A stretch of 9,268 nucleotides of DNA, from assembly GCA_035938215.1 (NCBI GenBank), contig DASZHC010000060.1, positions 1-9,268 on the forward strand, read 5' to 3'. How positions within the stretch are numbered: position 1 is the first letter of the stretch; the number at the start of each line of letters is the position of its first letter. Below the pieces are notes generated by a model, which saw nothing but the letters and a program-made list of their open reading frames with translations, searched no databases and had not been told where the DNA came from. The position numbers and the translations under genes were made by a program. This document shows, one piece after another, positions 6,115 to 9,268 of this stretch. The stretch comes from DASZHC01 sp035938215 (GTDB lineage: Bacteria > Verrucomicrobiota > Verrucomicrobiia > Chthoniobacterales > JAFAMB01).

Positions 6115-6465
6115 ATGAACGTGGAGCGCGTGAAGTATATCATCTGGGCTGTTGACCTGAAGCGAGCGATGCGATTCTACCGAGACGTCTTCAACGGCGA
6201 AGTCGTGAGAGAATCGGAGGTTATCTATGAGGTCGTTGTAAGCGGCACGACGATCGGAATTCACGGGGGAGGGGAAGGTGGACGGACATGGACCGGGTTG
6301 AGTTTTCAGGTGCCCGATGTGCTTTCAGGGGCGCGGGAAGTTGTGGCTGGCGGCGGCTGTTTGAGTCGCGAGCCGGAGCCGGAAGGGAGTGAACCACCTC
6401 ATCTTGCAATGTGCGTAGATACCGAAGGCAACGAGTTTATGCTTACGCGTAAACGCGGGCGATGA
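6115..6465 (+). CDS. VOC-superfamily protein (glyoxalase/bleomycin-resistance/dioxygenase fold)
   Basis: This 116-residue protein is the length of a single VOC module (paired beta-alpha-beta-beta-beta units), which normally dimerises to form its sites. The first unit starts VKYIIWAVDLKRAMRFYRDV (6-25), the classic strand followed by the helix with the FYRDVF motif. It continues to TTIGIHGG (45-52), where His50 sits at a usual metal-ligand position. The second unit runs from GLSFQVPDV (61-69) to CVDTEGNEFML (100-110), where Glu107 is the usual final acidic ligand. This could be a lyase, a resistance protein or a binding protein; the sequence does not decide. The ATG at 6115 gives the expected N-terminus four residues before the first strand, with only a weak purine stretch upstream. 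The gene is monocistronic and ends in a strong hairpin terminator. Confidence 0.9.
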   Translation: MNVERVKYIIWAVDLKRAMRFYRDVFNGEVVRESEVIYEVVVSGTTIGIHGGGEGGRTWTGLSFQVPDVLSGAREVVAGGGCLSREPEPEGSEPPHLAMCVDTEGNEFMLTRKRGR

Positions 6466-6517
6466 CCGGGCGCAGCGTTCGCGGTTTGGCGTTCGCAGTT
6501 TTGGAGTTTGGGGTTTG

Positions 6518-6601
6518 GGAGGGACGGCCTCTGTGCCGTCCCATTTTTCTCGTTCTTACTCGAAATGAAGAGAAGTCGGACGGCACGGAGGCCGTCCCTC
6601 C
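6518..6601. repeat. 24-bp inverted repeat whose arms are themselves palindromic
   Basis: Arms 6518-6541 and 6578-6601 are complementary at 23 of 24 positions. Each arm also folds on itself: GGGACGGC with GCCGTCCC in the left, GGACGGC with GCCGTCC in the right. The DNA can therefore form either two small hairpins or one long stem with a 36-base loop. Confidence 0.85.
6521..6548 (+). terminator. Rho-independent terminator of the VOC gene
   Basis: A perfect 8-bp GC-rich stem, GGGACGGC (6521-6528) with GCCGTCCC (6535-6542), closes a 6-base loop (CTCTGT). It is followed at once by ATTTTT. It lies about 55 bp past the VOC stop. The T-run is short, but the hairpin is strong. Confidence 0.7.
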
Positions 6602-6666
6602 GTAAACCCCAAAACTCGAAACCCGTTTCCGCAGACTACTCCTTGAGCACGCGCTGCAAAAAAATT

Positions 6667-6707
6667 TTGACATCGTACTAGCACGTGTTAAAAGGCGGTT
6701 TAGCACG
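6667..6707 (+). promoter_or_regulatory. Candidate promoter and operator-like palindrome of the sugar ABC operon
   Basis: A perfect TTGACA (6667-6672) is followed, after spacing near 15-17 bp, by an AT-rich TTAAAA stretch (6688-6693), a weak -10. Overlapping it is an inverted repeat, CGTGTTAAA (6684-6692) with TTTAGCACG (6699-6707): 8 of 9 positions, 6-bp spacer. TAGCACG is also repeated directly at 6679-6685 and 6701-6707. A palindrome over the -10 region is the usual position for a repressor of a sugar operon, but no regulator gene is present and the identity of the binder is a guess. Confidence 0.35.
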
Positions 6708-6810
6708 ATCCGGTTGCAGGCGGTTTGGTTTGTGCGTTGGTTTCGTTTCCGCCACGCTCGATCCAGTCGGCTGCCACTTGCAGATCAAATGCCGAACCCC
6801 CACCCGTAAG

Positions 6811-7755
6811 ATGTCCACTAAAACGTCCATCCTATCGGAGCATTCCGCCTCAGTTGGTGACGGCTTTCGCTCGCACAAGAAACGTCTCACAGAAAGAGAA
6901 GGATTTTGCGGGTGGCTGTTCATTACCCCGGCTTTGGTCGGGTTCACCCTGTTTTATCTGCTACCCACGATCCGCGCGTTTTATATCGGACTAACGAACT
7001 GGAATTTGTTGCGCGCCCCAAAGTTTCTCGGCCTGGACAACTATCTACGATTGCTTGGGGACGGGAAGTTTTGGAGTTCAATCTGGGTCACTGTTCTCTA
7101 CGTTCTTTACAACATTCCGGTTCAAACAGTGCTCGGATTGCTGATCGCGGTTCTGCTCAAGCGCCTCACAGGATCGGTGGTGATACGCTCGATCATGTTG
7201 GCGCCGTTTTTGGTCTCGAATGTTATCGCAGCGATGATCTGGTTTTGGATGCTAGACCCTATTCTCGGATTCCTGAATTTCGTGTTTCAGGGCCTGGGTC
7301 TGGGAACGCACGCCTTTTTCAGCGATGAAAATCTGGCGCTGCCGACGATTGCCGCGATCAATATCTGGCGCCACATGGGCTACGCTGCGCTGCTTTTTTA
7401 CACCGGTCTGCAATCTATTCCTGAGCACCTTTATGAAGCGGCCCGCATTGAGGGCGCTTCTCAATGGAAGATGTTCAGTTCCATAACGCTGCCGCTTCTG
7501 CGCCCAACGGTGGTATTCGTACTGGTAACAAGCGTTATCGGTTCCTTCCAGATATTCGATACGATTGCGGTTACGACACAAGGAGGCCCGGGTACGGCAA
7601 CTCGAACCATTGTCTGGTACATCTATCAGGAGGCGTTCAGTAGCATGCGGATGGGATATGCGTCTGCGATGTCAACGGTTCTGTTTCTTGGTCTGGTGCT
7701 TGTGACTCTGGCTCAAATGCGTGTTCTGCGCTCTGGAGAATCAGATCTGGGTTAA
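6811..7755 (+). CDS. Sugar ABC transporter permease, MalF/UgpA-like
   Basis: This is an inner-membrane permease subunit of a carbohydrate ABC importer (CUT1-like). From the ATG at 6811 it has 314 residues, the usual length. Six hydrophobic helices lie near 33-55, 91-115, 123-147, 176-197, 233-253 and 283-303. The cytoplasmic EAA loop that contacts the ATPase is intact: EAARIEGASQWKMFSSITLP (209-228). GWLFITPALVGFTLFYLLPT (34-53) and FDTIAVTTQGGP (249-260) are family hallmarks. The frame stays open upstream to a GTG at 6685. The extra 42 residues would be Cys- and Arg-rich and unlike the family, and would overlap the candidate promoter, so I chose 6811, although no good ribosome site precedes it. 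The next permease gene begins 14 bp after the stop. Confidence 0.93.
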   Translation: MSTKTSILSEHSASVGDGFRSHKKRLTEREGFCGWLFITPALVGFTLFYLLPTIRAFYIGLTNWNLLRAPKFLGLDNYLRLLGDGKFWSSIWVTVLYVLYNIPVQTVLGLLIAVLLKRLTGSVVIRSIMLAPFLVSNVIAAMIWFWMLDPILGFLNFVFQGLGLGTHAFFSDENLALPTIAAINIWRHMGYAALLFYTGLQSIPEHLYEAARIEGASQWKMFSSITLPLLRPTVVFVLVTSVIGSFQIFDTIAVTTQGGPGTATRTIVWYIYQEAFSSMRMGYASAMSTVLFLGLVLVTLAQMRVLRSGESDLG

Positions 7756-7769
7756 ATCTTATAGATCTT

Positions 7770-8660
7770 ATGAAAACATCGGCGTCAACTTTACCGATCG
7801 GCCGCTGGCTTGGCTATGCGGTGCTCATTCTATTCGCGCTGATTTCGCTTGGTCCGCTCTGGATAGCCTTCAAGACGGCGTTGACTGGGCCCAATTCCTT
7901 GTTTGGGAGCGGAGGATCACTTCTTCCGAACGATACGACACTCTTCAACTTCCAACGAGTGCTTGGATTTGTCGATCCGACTGATCCTCGACTGCAGCAG
8001 ACCGGTCTCGCAAAGATCACTTTTTTCCGAGCATTACTGAATAGCGTGATCTTCACTGCCATGGCCGTGGCCCCGCAGATTTTTTTCAGCGCGACAGCCG
8101 CCTATGCATTCGCTCGGTTGCGGTTTCCGGGACGCGACCTGCTTTTCTTTCTCTTTATTGCGGCCACAATGATCCCGACGGCTGTTCTGTTCATTCCGAA
8201 TTTCATTCTTATCCACGATCTCGGCTGGCTGAACACCTTTCAGGGAATGGCTGCGCCGTACGCCTTGATGACGCCTTTCGCTGTATTTTTCCTCAGACAG
8301 ATGTTTCTTTCGACTCCGAAAGATGTCGAGGAGGCAGCGCGCATCGACGGCGCATCTTACTTTTCTATTTTCTTTCGGATGATCCTGCCGATCCACGGTC
8401 CCTCTCTGGCCACCCTGGCCATCCTGACGACCGTGTCGACATGGAACGAATTCTTCTGGCCCTTCCTTATCGGGCGGGAAGAATCCGTTCGTGTGATTGC
8501 GGTAGCAATCAATGCGTTCCGAACGCAACAACAGGCTGGCGTTCCGGATTGGACAGGTTTGATGGCCTGTACGGTCCTTGGAGTCATCCCGATGGTTGCG
8601 CTCCTAGTCTTTTTCGGCCGAAAAGTGGTCGAATCCTTCCAATTCAGTGGCATGAAATAA
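7770..8660 (+). CDS. Sugar ABC transporter permease, MalG/UgpE-like
   Basis: This is the second permease subunit, forming the heterodimeric membrane channel with the gene before it. It has 296 residues with six predicted helices, starting about 15-35. The EAA loop reads VEEAARIDGASYFSIFFRMI (186-205) and continues LPIHGP. TWNEFFWPFLIG (224-235) is the typical MalG-type segment, and the C-terminus ends VVESFQFSGMK, as in this family (usually ...GA.KG). The loop between the first two helices (about 40-85) is fairly long and hydrophilic, a possible periplasmic contact with the binding protein. The ATG at 7770 follows an AT-rich spacer without a recognisable Shine-Dalgarno; the 14-bp gap suggests co-translation with the upstream permease. 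The binding-protein gene begins 26 bp after the stop. Confidence 0.94.
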   Translation: MKTSASTLPIGRWLGYAVLILFALISLGPLWIAFKTALTGPNSLFGSGGSLLPNDTTLFNFQRVLGFVDPTDPRLQQTGLAKITFFRALLNSVIFTAMAVAPQIFFSATAAYAFARLRFPGRDLLFFLFIAATMIPTAVLFIPNFILIHDLGWLNTFQGMAAPYALMTPFAVFFLRQMFLSTPKDVEEAARIDGASYFSIFFRMILPIHGPSLATLAILTTVSTWNEFFWPFLIGREESVRVIAVAINAFRTQQQAGVPDWTGLMACTVLGVIPMVALLVFFGRKVVESFQFSGMK

Positions 8661-8686
8661 AACCCCCAATCGAGAACAAACTAACT

Positions 8687-9268
8687 ATGTATCGCCTCAG
8701 AAACTTACTATTCGCGAGCTTATCATTGGCAGCCGTTTCTGCGCATGCGGCGACAGAAATCACCTATTGGTTATGGGATGCATTACAGTTGCCTGCTTAC
8801 CAGGCTGCAGCGGCGGCATTTGAAAAAGCCAACCCCGATATCAAGGTAAAGATTACGCAGACTGCGTGGGGCGATTATTGGACGACTCTGAGTACAGGAT
8901 TCGTTTCCGGGACAGCACCGGACGTCTTTACGGATCACTTGGCGCGCTATCCTGAATTCGTCGCGAACGATTTGCTGGTCGATATCGGGCCGCTTATCAA
9001 GAAGGACAAGGTTCCCACCGATGTCTACCTGGGTGGCTTGTACGACCTTTGGGGAAAAGGTGGCAAGCAATACGGGTTGCCGAAAGATTGGGATACAATC
9101 GCACTCATTTACAACAAGGCTATGCTTGAAAAGGCGGGCGTGGATCCCAAGGAGCTGAATGATTTAACTTGGAATCCAAAGGATGGGGGAACATTTGGTC
9201 AATTGATAGCGAAGCTTTCGGTCGATGAGGCGGGCAACAACGGACTATCGCCCAATTTCAATCCCAAA
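8687..9268 (+). CDS. Extracellular sugar-binding protein of the ABC importer (N-terminal part; runs off the window)
   Basis: The frame from the ATG at 8687 stays open to the end of the window (194 codons, no stop), so the gene is partial at its 3' end; the family is usually 400-450 residues. It begins with a Sec signal peptide, MYRLRNLLFASLSLAAVSAH (1-20) then A, probably cut after AHA (19-21). There is no lipobox cysteine, so it is a free periplasmic protein, implying a diderm cell. The mature part starts TEITYWLWDA and shows solute-binding-protein family 1 features: FEKANPDIKVKI (45-56), GTAPDVFTDHLARYPEF (about 77-93) and YGLPKDWDTIALIYNKAMLE (about 127-146). It delivers a carbohydrate, identity unknown, to the two permeases encoded just upstream. 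The order permease-permease-binding protein reverses the more common layout. Confidence 0.93.
   Translation, partial: MYRLRNLLFASLSLAAVSAHAATEITYWLWDALQLPAYQAAAAAFEKANPDIKVKITQTAWGDYWTTLSTGFVSGTAPDVFTDHLARYPEFVANDLLVDIGPLIKKDKVPTDVYLGGLYDLWGKGGKQYGLPKDWDTIALIYNKAMLEKAGVDPKELNDLTWNPKDGGTFGQLIAKLSVDEAGNNGLSPNFNPK

Larger units (their letters stand above)
6466..6684. repeat. Repeat-bearing intergenic region between VOC gene and ABC operon
   Basis: The VOC stop is followed by a G-rich stretch (6480-6520). It includes GGAGTTTGGGGTT (6503-6515), a 13-base word that also occurs twice in the left arm of the 1209-1570 block (1230-1242, 1252-1264). Its C-rich inverse follows at 6604-6626 (AAACCCCAAAACTCGAAACC), imperfectly complementary. 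Between the arms lies the palindrome holding the terminator. The tail (6640-6684) carries the candidate promoter for the ABC operon. Confidence 0.6.

Noticed and set aside
6685..6810. Upstream GTG start giving the MalF-like permease 42 extra residues
   Set aside because: The extension is Cys/Arg-rich and unlike permease N-termini, and it overlaps the likely promoter; the ATG at 6811 gives the normal family length.

Overview
The window looks like chromosomal DNA from a moderately GC-rich, diderm, free-living heterotroph. My best guess is a soil Verrucomicrobiota lineage. That rests on the general flavour of the proteins, the poor Shine-Dalgarno sites, the FixJ/LuxR-type regulator and the intergenic GC-rich palindromes; no marker gene proves it. 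Most of the sequence is ordinary metabolism: a malate dehydrogenase (225-1208, +), an archaeal/bacterial-type glycogen debranching enzyme (1571-3520, -), a two-helix membrane protein of unknown function (4103-4966, +), an orphan LuxR-type DNA-binding domain (5593-5883, -), a small VOC/glyoxalase-like protein (6115-6465, +), and the start of a sugar ABC importer operon (two permeases, then a solute-binding protein cut by the window end; 6811-9268, +).

The spaces between genes are the unusual part. Between the convergent mdh and debranching-enzyme genes (1209-1570) lies a repeat block. Its outer arms are G-rich and C-rich and inverted to each other, and it holds two diverged copies of an 80-bp GC-rich unit. 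A 13-base word from its outer arm recurs 5 kb away after the VOC gene, next to a nested terminator-like palindrome (6518-6601). Between the divergent debranching enzyme and the unknown membrane protein sits a 464-bp nested palindrome (3519-3982). It has 16-bp outer arms, 32-bp terminal inverted repeats and two internal stem-loops sharing a common 14-bp box. It resembles a non-autonomous, MITE/REPIN-like element.

Region 4967-5592 holds gene wreckage. On the minus strand is a GyrI-like/AraC effector-binding-domain remnant with an internal deletion. It abuts, within about 10 bp, the C-terminal end of an alpha/beta hydrolase on the plus strand. This is the scar expected if a deletion removed the 5' ends of two divergent genes.

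Functionally, the debranching enzyme (glycogen breakdown), the sugar importer and malate dehydrogenase all belong to carbohydrate and central carbon metabolism, but they are not one operon. The ABC operon lacks an ATPase gene here; it may lie downstream or be shared from elsewhere. I see no CRISPR array, tRNA, rRNA, phage gene or transposase, and no clear multi-gene defence or biosynthetic system. The strongest candidates for something undescribed are the palindromic elements.
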